NCBI GenBank assembly: GCA_018343915.1
Contig: JABRWF010000003.1
Location: 4,774,001-4,838,000 of the forward strand
Length of the DNA: 64,000 nucleotides
Direction of reading: 5' to 3'
Source of the DNA: Agroathelia rolfsii
Taxonomy: Eukaryota > Basidiomycota > Agaricomycetes > Amylocorticiales > Amylocorticiaceae
Part shown: positions 34,890 to 46,100 of the stretch, one piece after another
Layout of the letters: the number at the start of each line of letters is the position of its first letter
Numbering within the stretch: the stretch's first letter is position 1
Program-made: the position numbers and the translations under genes
Notes under the pieces: model-generated
The model's database searches: none
Seen by the model: the letters and a program-made list of their open reading frames with translations, nothing else
What the model was told of the DNA's origin: nothing

Positions 34890-37021
34890 ATGCTCGTTAA
34901 CGGTAACAATCTGTGGGTCAGTCTGAGAAGTCGTGCACTACTGGGACTAGTACCGAACTCGGGGCTAGTCGGAACACGTAGACTGCGTATGGGTTTTGGA
35001 AATGAGCTTGTCGAAGACTCGGAGCCAGAACGAGAACAACTGAGACAGATACGACGAAGAGAAAGAAGCTCTGGAAAATCAAAGCAAGTGACAGAAGGGC
35101 GGGAGTTGCGTTCTAGCCAACAAATTCCGTCTAATGTCTGTGTGGATGCATGCTCTGCTTCAAGAAAAAGTCCCATCGACAATCCATACCAGTCAGAGGT
35201 GGCAGGTACACCCCCAAGTGCAGGTGTGTCTATTTCAAAATCATTCTGTTTACTAGCCTTATTCTTCCTAAAGATGTGATTGAAATCGAAACATCTCATG
35301 ACTACTCCCCGCCCGAATCGCCGCCAAATGCTATTCTTGATGACATAGATATCCGCTCAGATGAAACGCATGCAGCGCTTCCTGCTAAATCAGAAAGCTG
35401 GGCTCTCCTTCGAGGTCTCGCCTATCAGTCACCTCCTAAGCGCCGCAGAATTGCGGTGGATGGCGAAATTTCCTTGCAAAGCCACTCAACATCATTGTCA
35501 GAATCAAATTCCACGGACACTCCTATTGAAAATGTTGCGTCAAAGCCGAAAGCCAAGAAGGCCGCTTCCAACACGCCTTCCGGTGGTCATTTCAGTGTTC
35601 CCGAAAGCGAATTCGCCAAAGTGTTGACTTGTGTCAGCTGTGATGTCCGCTGGACGTCCCGGAAGACCGCTGTGCAGAAGCTTTTGCACATAAAAGCATG
35701 TGCAAAGAAGCAGGGACTTACGGAAGAAACTATTCAACGTCTTGTTCGTCGCGAAATCGACAAGCAGGTTTCTGAGGCCTCTAACGTGGGGAACAGCAAA
35801 CCTCGTGCGGAAAATGCCAGTACTACGGCACCTCGAACCTACATCGAGGAGATCATCCATGATGCGACTTCTGCCGCCAGGAAAGATCGTTCTCGATCGT
35901 CTTTACGCACAGTGAAAAATATCTTCGACGCTCAGGGTGAAATTATGCACAGAGCCAAGAGTATCTTAGGGGACCAATCATCGACCAGTACTATTCCCAG
36001 CACTCAAGCATTCGGATCGAGTAAACTTGCCGTTCTTCTTCAACCGAACGAGGAGCCACCTCCTACTACGCAACCTTTTCAGAGGAGCTCTCTAGCTGAG
36101 CTTATCCAACAACCGGAAACTTCGCGGCCCAGAATCTCCAACAGTTTAGCAACCAAACGGTCACTGTTTTACGAAGAAGGGGTTGATGAAGATATTGTGA
36201 ATGCAAATGATGATATGTCGACTTCAGTCGAAGATGGTGCAGTGAAACTTGTATGTTCATAAAGCTCCCATTATACACACCCAAACTCATAGCTGACCCA
36301 TAGTCTGATTCCTTCACTCGTCCCTCTGTGCCTACATCAATGCCCTATGCTTATAGGGTAAACGCGTCCGCGACTTTGACTAATCCACAATCTGCGGCAT
36401 GCTCATCCTCTTTCCATACCAACCCACCAAATCCTAATTTAAGATCTAATATTAATACTCTTATTGATTCACACATTGAAGTTGTACACTCTGAGCCTCC
36501 TCCAGTACCTGACTATCAATCCCAACTATTTCAATGTCCTCCCCTACAACCTTTCAGCTCTATTCTGGGGGATCATACATCAAAGAAGGACGATCGAGAT
36601 CATAAAGCGCACGCAAAGACGAAAAAAATACCTAGAAAGAAGAAACCAGAAGACGAAGAACAGGACGACCAGAACTTAGATTTCCTCCGGTTACATAAAG
36701 TCATGGAAGAACACATTTCAAAGGACGACAAGTTATATTTAATGATACTACGCTACGAGGTTTGCTCATCTTGTTCAAATATCACCTTTTTTTTCTAAGT
36801 ATTCGTGCCAAATAGCCTATTCCATTTGATACATTCATGGACATTGCATCCCAGTACGGCATGCCCTCAAGAGGATTAAAGCTAAAAGTACGAGAATATC
36901 TAGACGCGAAGGTACGGCCAAGGCTTAACACACATAAACGTTCGATTTCTTATATCTTACTGGTCGCTTTTCTGCACAGGCTATCTGTTTCTACGATCCA
37001 ACCTCCAATAAGCGAAGATGA
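34890..37021 (+). CDS. SLX4: SLX4, scaffold of the SLX1-SLX4 structure-specific endonuclease
   Basis: Nuclear scaffold that activates SLX1 and other nucleases on branched DNA. About 630 residues in five exons. The N-terminal half is disordered with several Ser/Pro and basic clusters. A zinc-finger-like segment is seen at CVSCDVRWTSRK...HIKAC (C-x2-C, then H-x3-C), which matches the kind of finger SLX4 proteins carry. The C-terminal domain that binds SLX1 is clear: YEPIPFDTFMDIASQYGMP, RGLKLKVREYLDAKAICFYD, ending KRR. The last exon starts at about 36981 and the stop is at 37021. The start at 34890 is the first ATG; a later ATG at 34989 (MGFGNELVED) is a possible alternative since the first 30 residues look unconserved. 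Confidence 0.88.
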
Positions 37022-37234
37022 TCTTAGGATACCCTATACCAGCCCAATCTATCCCTCGTTTCAAACTTTTATCACAAATTTGATTACCATTATTCCATAA
37101 ATGTTCACCTGTTGAAAGGCTCTTTGTCTATTACAAATATACACTAAAACTAAGTTGAATTACCCCATGTCTATCTACCGGAACCTCCGTGCGAAAAAGA
37201 AAAGAAACGAAGATGACCATCAATAATCCGGAAA
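37022..37234. other. Convergent intergenic gap
   Basis: 213 bp between the SLX4 stop and the FPGS stop; AT-rich, nothing recognised. Confidence 0.5.
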
Positions 37235-39311
37235 TTACAATGCCACTTTAGAGAGGCCAGCCACTTCAATGACACCGCCCACGAGATGCAGACTACCAAT
37301 GACCAGAACATCGACATTCTTATTGGCATTCTCGCCGTTAAGACCTTGGATGAATCGCACGGCACCCTCTATGGATGGCAAGACATGGATGCTAGACTTG
37401 GGGAAGGATGGTAGGAGGTCAGTCCATGCGGATGCTAGTTCGTTTTGGGTCTTAAGGTGGGCAAGGTCGTTTTCAGGAATGGCGAGCGTTGTTAAATCTA
37501 ATAATGTATCGTGAGTGAGAAAAAAGTAAGTGGGTAAGATGCATTGATAAGCATACCTCCTTTGAATTCGCCATTGGCATAGGTGACATTAGTGCAAAAG
37601 ATGACATGATCGAAGAAAAATTCGGAGGGTTCATCGTAGTTGTGGAGCTTCGACTGTGCTATTGCAGTAGAATGAATAGTGGACAAGAACGAGGATCCTG
37701 AGCGGCCGCTGGTACAGTTGAACACAAGCACCCTCGAGGTGCGTGGTCTGGGTTGTTTCGTGAGATATTCACTCAGCATGCTGCAAAATGTGTAAGATAC
37801 GAACCTGGAATCAGCTGAACGTAACCCAACTGAAGGATTCGCAAACCATGTCAAGCAGCATTCAAGACTCTCGACGGTATGGGCGCCATCTAAGAACCAA
37901 GTGTGGTGCTGATGCGCTGGATCCGGTACGGTTTGACACCTTCCAGGCCATCGTGCCTTCTCAAGACCCTCGATATAAACTGGGGAGAGAGACACCGGGC
38001 CCGATGGAATACCACCTTTACGAGTAAGGAAAGTGTGAGAAAGATGTAACGCTAGGCTTGCATTCGATAATTGATGGGTGCCGGCAAGGCCTGGAACAAG
38101 TGGTCAATCAGAGTAGGGCGACTATGAAGACTATCACGTACCAAGTTTGATGTCCATGAGACCAGAAATAGGGGTAACAACGTCGAAGGAAGAGGTCTAA
38201 CAAAATCAATATCAGGAATCAGTGAGGAAGAAAAAAAAAAAGATGTTGTTGCTTACCTGAACCTCCTTTGCTACATTCTCTAAAACTTCAAGACCGTCTT
38301 CGGGCTGCGGTACTGTGAAAGCAGGTACGCCAGCCTGCCCGGGTTCTAGGTGAGCCCGTTCATCAATAGTTCTGTCGCACAAAACTGACCTTGTATATGC
38401 CACCTTTCTGCCATGCTATATCTTTGATAGTTTTGCCAAGTATGGCCGTATGATCAAGTCCGAGGGATGTTACGCCAGTAACCACTGGCTGAGGAACAAG
38501 GTTTGTGCTGTCATAACGGCCTCCAACACCAACTTCGAGTATCGTAGCATCAACCTTTGTTCCTTTTCCTTAGATTCAAGGTTTTGAAGAAGCGTAGCAT
38601 CACTTACCTTCTTCTCCAAGAAGATATGATATGCTAGGAGCGTAAGATACTTGAAATAGCCTGGTTTGGGGGATGTATTCGGATCCGCTGTCTAATCTCT
38701 GTTCAGGATAACGTAGAGACTTTGGTTGAGGTACGACGTACTGTAGAATTGGATTCAAGCTTATCCCAGACCTCGAAGAAATACCTAGCAAATTCTTCCT
38801 CGGAAATAGGAGCACCATTGATTCGGATCCGCTCTCTAACAGCGACAAGATGAGGGGATGTATAAAGGCCTGTGTCCATGTCAGTCATTATACGGGGTAA
38901 CGCGCAAACAAACATGCCTATCTTCCACTCCGGCTTTGCATGTCGCAGAACAGAGTCCGTAAAAGCGCTGGTCGAGCCTTTGCCCTTGGTCCCAGTGATA
39001 TGGACGACGTTGAGACGGTTCAAATCCTCAGCCTAAATCCAACTATGGGTAAATTCTCAAGGGCAATAATGAGCATGTAGAACCACCTTGTAGCCAATAC
39101 GACCTAGATAGTCTAGCATCTCCGGAATTGCGACGAGAGCACTTCTACCTCCAGACGCCCGAGACGCCTCGATTGTAGCTGCATTTGACTGTAAGGAGTT
39201 CAAATGATCGATTGCATCCTTATACGTGCGGCTCGAGACAGTAGAGAGTTCACGGCGCATGAACAAAGATTGTTGTATGAACTGGGCATAAGCACGAAGT
39301 CTGGCAAACAT
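37235..39311 (-). CDS. FPGS: Folylpolyglutamate synthase
   Basis: Adds glutamates to folates, so retaining them in cytosol and mitochondria for one-carbon metabolism. About 530 residues; yeast Met7 has 548. The Mur-ligase core shows HITGTKGKGSTSAFTDSVLR (P-loop), LYTSPHLVAVRERIRINGAPI, ATILEVGVGGRYDSTNLV (metal-binding Glu), GVTSLGLDHTAILGKTI and QKGGIYKAGVPAF, and the C-terminal domain shows WPGRCQTV, WFLDGAHTVESL and LVFNCTSGRSG. Two possible starts are visible: M1 gives MFARLRAYAQFIQQSLFMRRELSTV, an Arg-rich, acid-free leader like a mitochondrial presequence, and M18 (39260) would give a cytosolic form beginning MRRELSTVSSRTYKDAI. Dual localisation is known in this family. Minus strand, followed upstream by the REV1-like gene. 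Confidence 0.93.
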
Positions 39312-39701
39312 CGGAACGATTTGCTTTGCACAGGTCGTTGGTTGAGTAAGACTGCACTGTTAGTGGCAAAAGCCGAGAATAATATCCGACCCTGAACCTG
39401 AGTCAGAATTTTATGTTATCGAGTTGTTATCAAGCTCAGAAGCGATATCGGTATCTGATTGTTGATTAAGCCAAAGAGGCGGCAAAAGCTGAAGACAAGA
39501 AACAAGGCTATTCATATGCCATTGCTGTTATTTATTATTGACTCGGAATATGATTGGCCAGCACTACCGGCATGCACAAGCTATTTAAATCACGCAAAGA
39601 CAGAACTCATTTTCACCCTCCCGGGCAGTCGGTCCCAATCTCAACAATATTCAAGATAAATATCAAGAATAATTTTGGGAATATTTTGCATTCAACACCA
39701 A
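39312..39701. other. Intergenic: FPGS promoter side
   Basis: 390 bp between the FPGS start and the stop of the REV1-like gene, both on the minus strand. AT-rich. No trace of a REV1 polymerase domain in any frame. Confidence 0.55.
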
Positions 39702-40601
39702 TTACATCGGGACATTGGACTTCATGAAACCCTTCAATGTTGTTGTCGTCTTGTCCTTAATAATCAGATATTGTCTCTCGGGCATGCGCCTACCGGCATC
39801 AATACTGTCGAAGATCCAGTTCGGTTTGACGACGTGAACACGCTTAGTTGTCTTGGAAGAAAGGATTTTTTGGGTTTTGGAGCCACTCAATTGTTGCGAT
39901 GTGATAATGTGCGTGGTGGCAGCTGATAGTGCATGCCTATGAGAAGTTGATGTGAATGACAGACATAACCCCATGATCTAGAATAGAATCAATTACATTG
40001 TGTTTCCTCCAGCAAGACTAATGAGTCTTTTCAGCTCAATATCTGTTGTGTCTTCCAGATAGCCATCCAGGTAAATGTAGGTGTTTCTCAGTGGCTTCTC
40101 ACAGGCATCATCCTTTGCGATTTGATCGTTTAGTTTCTGTTTACGAACTTGCTGGTATGTGTGCTGCGAAGTACGCTCTTCGGCAATTTGGTGTCCAGTC
40201 GTGCATGTAGAAACGTAGTCTGCTTAAATTTTCATTACAATATTCAAGGCATTTGCCCTTCTAGCATACCTGACCGGGCGCTGATATCCGAATGTGTAAT
40301 TGGGTTTGTTTCATCTGATAATGTATTCAAAAGAAACTTGGTAATTGTTGCTGATGACGACTGAGACAAATGACTGAATGCAGCTCAGAAAGTCGGATAG
40401 GCATTTATTGATAAGCTCTTGTGGATATCACAGTACACACTGATTTTCTTGTGCTTTCCGGTTTCTTGCTCGTTCTTCAGTTGTCTTCTTGGATTGTGTC
40501 GGGTAAGGCTCGTATCGGCTTGAAGATGGACCGGCTGATTCCTTTGAACTTCCCTTGATCGATAAGGTTGAAGACTTCTTCACTGTGACCCACTTATCCA
40601 T
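39702..40601 (-). CDS. Stand-alone BRCT protein resembling the REV1 N-terminus
   Basis: Four exons give about 240 residues. The N-terminus is Ser/Lys-rich (MDKWVTVKKSSTLSIKG), with a basic region (TQSKKTTEERARNRKAQ). The C-terminal half is one BRCT domain: RNTYIYLDGYLEDTTDIELKRL, SLAGG, TTHIITSQQLSGSKTQ, and the conserved Trp in VKPNWIFDSIDAGRRMPE. This order, including THII...LSGSKTQKI and KPNWIFDSI, is what precedes the polymerase domain in REV1, but the frame ends 21 residues later and the 390 bp downstream hold no Y-family polymerase. It is either a REV1-derived fragment that persists as a gene, or a separate BRCT protein. Splice sites are all canonical and no in-frame stop interrupts it, so it does not look like a pseudogene. 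Start at 40601 is the first ATG. Confidence 0.75.
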
Positions 40602-40749
40602 ATCATACAATATATACAACGAAAAGAAATAGAGAAATAAGAATAAGTGCCCCCTATTGGGCTTCAGTCGCTTCTGGTTACAGTAACGGGTTCAAGTGAC
40701 GTTGCATTTTGTGGCGGCGCTCACAAGGTCTTGTGACTGCGATGGCGCG

Positions 40750-40778
40750 TGCCGCAGCCGCCGCGGCTCCCGGCGGCA
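40750..40778. promoter_or_regulatory. GC-rich inverted repeat with CGG/CCG triplets
   Basis: TGCCGC pairs with GCGGCA at the outer ends and AGCCGC with GCGGCT inside, separated by one base at the loop and a CCCG bulge. The whole is a 12-bp interrupted stem in a surrounding sequence that is much less GC-rich. CGG/CCG triplets in inverted order are what Zn2Cys6 regulators bind. Confidence 0.45.
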
Positions 40779-41014
40779 GTCATCAGGCCTACTCCGTCAT
40801 TACAACCGTGACTCTATAGTACGACTTTGATGTGTCCCGCAAGCGATTGAGTCGTCTTTCGACCGCGTTTCTGATGGCTCGTGCCCGCTTATCCCTCACA
40901 TGAGCACCTTTGGAGTCATCGAGGACGGTCAGCTGCTAGGTGATACCCCAAGGAACGAATGACAGACGCCGTTTCCCCGTCTTTCCTCGGGGAGAAACAC
41001 CACTCACATACGCG

Positions 41015-41021
41015 TATATAA
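41015..41021 (+). promoter_or_regulatory. TATA box of the aldose 1-epimerase gene
   Basis: TATATAA lies 93 bp before the start codon at 41114, a reasonable distance for a regulated fungal promoter. Most neighbours have no such box. Confidence 0.5.
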
Positions 41022-41113
41022 CTATGATGTCGACATTTGCCATGCAATCCCGCAGCTACTAGAACTCGCTCCTCAATCAACAGTAAATTTCCCTATACTA
41101 AAACTCCGAGGAA

Positions 41114-42845
41114 ATGAAGAAGGCGTCTTTTTTGATTACTCTGCTCTGCTCAAGTTCCTGCCTTGCATGGAAATATGCGGATGTGAGGAGGAGCAATCAT
41201 TGAATACCTGTTGCACATCCTTACCAACCGATACCTATAGCCCAACCTGGATAGCATCGCTCTCTCAGCGCCCGACGGCTCTATTAAAGCCCATTTCATG
41301 GCTCATGGAGCGTCCACCACAAATTTATGGGTTAAGGACAAAGTATGATTTATGTCTATTACCACAAATGGTAACACCGACTCAAAGGGGCCTGATAGTA
41401 TGGGAAATTCCGTGATATAATACTAGGTTTTGACAATCACGTACGACTCTTGTGTTGTGCTCGTTATGTCTACCAGACTAATTTCAATCAATAAAGACGT
41501 TGTATTCAAGTGATCTAGACGGAGTGAGTTTCATTCAATTAGTTATGTGCGTTCTTATTGCTAACTGTCTATACCTTAGCATCCTTACTTCGGACCGAGT
41601 TCGTATTTTCCCTATTGTTTCTAATTTTATCTCTCATCAAGTAGAATAATGGCTTGGAAAAACAGTCGTCGGAAGGTAATAAACAGTTATCTTCATTGTT
41701 TGAGACCGTACGCCGACATTCTTCTCAGATATGCAAACCGGATTAAGAATGGTACTTTCACAATTCCTATCTCAAGAAATAATTCTGGCGGAACGGTTTA
41801 TCACATCTTAGAAAATGAGAACAATGGTAATCGCTAGTCTTGGGATGTATATTGTGTGTTTGTTACTGATGCACTGACAAGGAACCGATACACTCCATGG
41901 CGGACCTCTGGGTTTCGACCGCCGTAACTGGACAGTTGATCATACAACTAGCAATTCAGTTTCTTTCACACTTATTGATCCCAATGGGATGGAGGGCTTC
42001 CCCGGACAAGTGAACACCACTGTAAGTTGGTAATAGGTCCATCATCGATATGAGCCTTAATGTAATTCTACATAGGTCAAATACACGTTAGAGAATGATG
42101 CTACGTGGCTTATTGATATCCATGCAACGGCATCCGAGGAAACGCCAATCCTTCTGAGCGGTCACCATTATTGGAACTTGGAAGCGTATCAGGAGACCCA
42201 GGACCTAGTTGGTCATTACGTACAGTTCAATTCCTCAAGGATTATCGGCACAGATGGTCTCCTGATTCCAAACGGGACGATCTTGGACGTCGACGGCACT
42301 CTTGCTGACTTCCGAAAAGGGAAATCTCTTGGAAAGGCAATTAACCAGACCACTGCAGGACAATACTGTGGTGACGGTCAGTCGAGCACTAACTCCATCT
42401 GGCTGACCTAATAAAGCATCACGTTCTTAGGCTGTACCGGATTTGATAATTGCTGGATATACGATAACAACAACTCTGAGAAACCGGCATTTAGTTTATG
42501 GAGTATCAATTCAGGCATCAGGTAACGTGAACGTCGTGGAGTGAACCTTTGATGATCATATTCTGAAGTTGTGTCTCTTTTACTTTTAGGCTGGACGTCA
42601 CTACAAATCAGCCGGCCCTCCAGGTATACACTTGCAATGGCATCTACAACGCGAGCGACCCTATCCCGCGCAAAATTGATCAGGGTGGGCCTTCTGTGTA
42701 CTATCAGGACCACTCTTGTCTCGTAGTGGAGCAAGAGGGTTGGATTGATGCTATCAACAACCCGGAGTGGAACATTGATCAAATTTATGGACCTGAGAGA
42801 GATTACCACTGGAAGTCCAAATATCAATTTTCCGTTCAACATTAA
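41114..42845 (+). CDS. Secreted aldose 1-epimerase (galactose mutarotase)
   Basis: Interconverts alpha and beta anomers of galactose, glucose and similar sugars. Eleven or so exons, about 380 residues. The first exon encodes a signal peptide (MKKASFLITLLCSSSCLAW), so the enzyme is probably secreted, like other fungal members of this subgroup. The core reads SAPDGSIKAHFMAHGASTTNLWV, DIILGFDNHTLYSSDLDGHPYFG, PIVGRYANRIKNGTF, ENENNGTDTLHGGPLGFDRR, LLSGHHYWNLEAYQETQDL, CTGFDNCWIYDNNN and VVEQEGWIDAINNPEW. Catalytic residues are present: His of LHGG, His of SGHHYWN and the Glu of VVEQEGW. A 10-nt microexon supplies I-V-G-R. The gene is so cut by introns that no single frame exceeds 170 residues, so it is easily missed by frame-based calls. 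Confidence 0.92.
41666..41675 (+). other. 10-nt microexon in the epimerase gene
   Basis: TCGTCGGAAG between a 67-nt intron (41599-41665) and a 53-nt intron (41676-41728). It completes the conserved HPYFGP-IVGR-YANRIKNG; both flanking introns have GT and AG ends and each phase works only with this exon present. Confidence 0.88.
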
Positions 42846-43150
42846 ACGTAGACGTACTAGATAATTTGGGGTTTTTTTAAAAATAAATAAAACAAATCGG
42901 TATTCTTGAGGCCTGTAACAATGCAGCAACACTTTCAGGAACTAGTTGATTGTACGGAGCGCATGATTTAGGAAACTCCAAACTATTACGTCAACACTAA
43001 TTACAGCGTCCCCTTGTAGTGTGTCACTGACAACTTCAAGTTGTGCTGCGCTGAGCGCTCACTCGTGAGATACACTACGGCTCTCCTTGCTTCAAGAATC
43101 TTTATTCCCCATCGGGCACACTAGCTGACCAGCCTTCACTCCTTAACCAT
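42846..43150. other. Intergenic: epimerase 3' flank, EFR3 promoter
   Basis: 305 bp. It holds the poly(A) signal candidate described separately and the EFR3 upstream region; nothing else is recognised. Confidence 0.5.
42882..42891 (+). terminator. Poly(A) signal candidate of aldose 1-epimerase
   Basis: Two overlapping AATAAA hexamers, 37 nt after the stop codon and downstream of a T run. Fungal poly(A) signals are degenerate, so this is only a likely site. Confidence 0.5.
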
Positions 43151-46100
43151 ATGCATATCTTTACACCAAACCATGTCCAACTCATTCAGGCATGCTATCC
43201 GGCCTCCTCTGCACTCCTAAACACTGGTCCAGAATATCAGCCAAATTCTCAGGAGCTATCTAAGCTCACATATTATGCCAGCAACCGTCCAGGAAAGCTG
43301 AGCAAGCTTGGGAGCGAACTGGAAAAGAGGGTTAGAGCCGAGGTGCCTCGAGCGAAGACCGGGAACGCTAGATCCAAAGCGTGAGCAATGATATAAAATC
43401 GTATTTTCGTAGAGGCTTTATTCACACTTATTCCAGCTTGCTTCTCATAACCCTGTCAATATTCCGGTCTTTGGGATTGGAATGTCGCAGGGATTTGTCC
43501 TTACTCACATATTCTCTCCTAACGTCGCTCGACCTATCCCTTCAGTCACTGTCTTCAGATCTCGAAGTGTGTGCACGTATAGCCAGTGTCGTACGTGCAG
43601 TTTGAATTCTTACACTATCCTACGAACCTTAACTGACACATATGCACGTCATAGTTTACGGTATGGACCACGTATACAGATGGTCACATCCTTGATGCAG
43701 ATAGCAACGTTTCTACTAAACACTTATCGATCCTTCATGGCTTCTCTCAATTGGGTAGTGTTGACTCCAGGGATGGAGACCATGAAACCAGAAACCGGTA
43801 TGATTTACAGCCTGAATTACCGTTTGGTCAATCACATCTAACAATGATGGACACAGCTCGCGCCTCATTGCCATGGGTGCTATAACAGGAGCTATCAACT
43901 CAGAAGCTCTTTACAGTGCTCCGTCCATATTTCAACAACAAGTGTCGCTAATCATGCGCCCACTGTTGTTGACAATCCTTCAAGCAGAGCTCGTCGTCCT
44001 CAAAGACCAGTAGGTTGTTGCATTCAGACTCTTTCAGCGGCTCTAACCATCATGTAGAGCGGCAATTATCAAACAGAGTGCAGCTTCACCTTATCTGGAA
44101 GAATTCCGCACACGACCGGTCCTGGAGCGGCGTGCACATTCGATTCACCTTCACCGGGATGGAGAAGAAGGTCCTTCGTTTTCAGATGTAGTTAACACTA
44201 CACTCAACGCTCTTTCATCTCTTTTCCAACATTCGAAGGCACCGCAGCTTGCCGTGATTATGCGCGCATCTTGCGCCAATATCAGTGAACTCGAGAAGTG
44301 GCAGCAGCTTTCTCATTGCTGTTGGTTCGCGGAACGGTCGAGCGAATGGTCCCAGTACCAATACCGCCACGCTATCCCTTCTTTGCTTGTCGAACAGCTC
44401 ATTAACGCACAAGATTCTCCCTCCCCAACCCCCGCACACTTTGCTCTGGCGTCCATGACCAAGACGGTGTTCAACTCCCCCGTTCCTCTCGTCAATCTAC
44501 CAACTTCAGATGTCATCTCAAAGTTCATCGCTCTGGTCTTACGCCGAGTGGCAATCGACGACAAAGACGACTTACTAGCTGTACTCGCCGAATGCATTGC
44601 ATCTCTTGGCGCCCATGTCTATTACTCAGATCAAATACACGATCTCGCAGGTGAACTGATAAACCGCATTAACATCGTGGAAGTTCATGGTATATCATCT
44701 CGAAGCAACGATGCAGATGATAGAAGCCGATCTCAAGGCATTCGCTGTCTTCTCGCTGGCTTGCATGGGCTCATGCAGGCTTCGAACAAGCACGAAGCGG
44801 AGCGAGCAGTATTAAAAACGTCTCAAGATGCCGAGAAACCCCCTTTAACGTCAGCGACCACGTCTCAGCCCTGGGCTGAAGCCAGTAAGGTTCTCGCTCG
44901 CTCCACTGCCAGGTCACGGATCTCGCCAGAGCTGTGGCAAGAGACATTGAACATCCTTTGCGACAACGACTTTGCAGTTAGGGCGGATTATGCTATTTTG
45001 CTCCTGGATTACATCTTCGAAGAACTTCAGAAAGATGATACTCCTGGAGTAGATGGCGCCCCTCCTCAAGCCGGTGTTGAGCACAATAAAGCTCTCCTAC
45101 AATACGGAGACTCCACTCTCAAGATGTTGAATGCGATGCATGCGTATTTGTATGTGCTTGCTACCTCAGCGTCATTAGGTTTGGGTGCCGGCTCGCAACC
45201 ACCTGCCGCAGCCTCTCCTCCACCTATCGAAACTGGTTTACCTGGCGTACCTGATGTAAATGTCCTTCCTGCAACGCCACTGAGTGAGGCACATCCCCCA
45301 GCCCCAGCTTCAACAGACGGCGCACAATTGCAGACACCGGAGCACGGCCGTCGTTCTTTGAGCTTGACTCCAACTACCCAGAAAGGACCAATAGTTCAGC
45401 GTTTGATGGAACACGCACCCTCATATGTTTCTCCGGGGGCGCTTGCGACGGAGTCAGACTACTCTTTCATTGCCACGTTGCTCGTGGCTGTTCATGAACA
45501 GCTGCCTCTGCATGCTATCCTGGCTGGTGTCCCCATGATACTGGCGTTGGATGGTGCGACGACCTTCAAGGGCTCTACGGACACCGAGTACCTGCACCGT
45601 GTACGCATAGTTAAGGAGACACTTGCGAGAGCCTGGGAGGCGATCGCCCGAGTATGGAAGTGCGCGGAGCTCGCACAAATTGTCGAAAAGGCAAGACTCG
45701 GTTACGGATCATCTTATATAGTCCACTTGCTGACCTGCTCTTAGTCCCTTTCAACATTGTCCAAACCTGGCTTGTCGTTGGTGGAGAGAAAACAGAGTGG
45801 TGGCAAATTTGGGGCACCACAGGACCCCGCAGAACTTTCTTCTTATGAGGATCCTGGTTGGACGGGGGTGAACGCTGAAGCCGCGCTCATGGCTTTGGTA
45901 TCGTGTCAAAATCTACAGGAAGCTTTGGGAACCGATAGGCAAGGTGTCCTACGAAAACTAACCGTCAAGTGGACCCCTTCGATAGCTCTTAGGGATTGTG
46001 AGTTCATTATCACTCACATTTAAATCCATTGCTTACCGTCCGACCACAGCGCACGAACTTGCAGGTCCAATCCCCCATCGAGACGAAACCCTTGCACCCT

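Larger units (their letters stand above)
40602..41113. promoter_or_regulatory. Bidirectional promoter region, REV1-like/aldose 1-epimerase
   Basis: 512 bp between divergent starts. It includes a GC-rich hairpin (40750-40778), the pair TCCCCG...CGGGGA at 40973-40992 and a TATATAA box at 41015-41021, each treated separately where they matter. Confidence 0.6.

Noticed and set aside
41167..41415. Could be a separate small gene before the epimerase
   Set aside because: It reads the epimerase's second exon in the wrong frame and crosses its introns.
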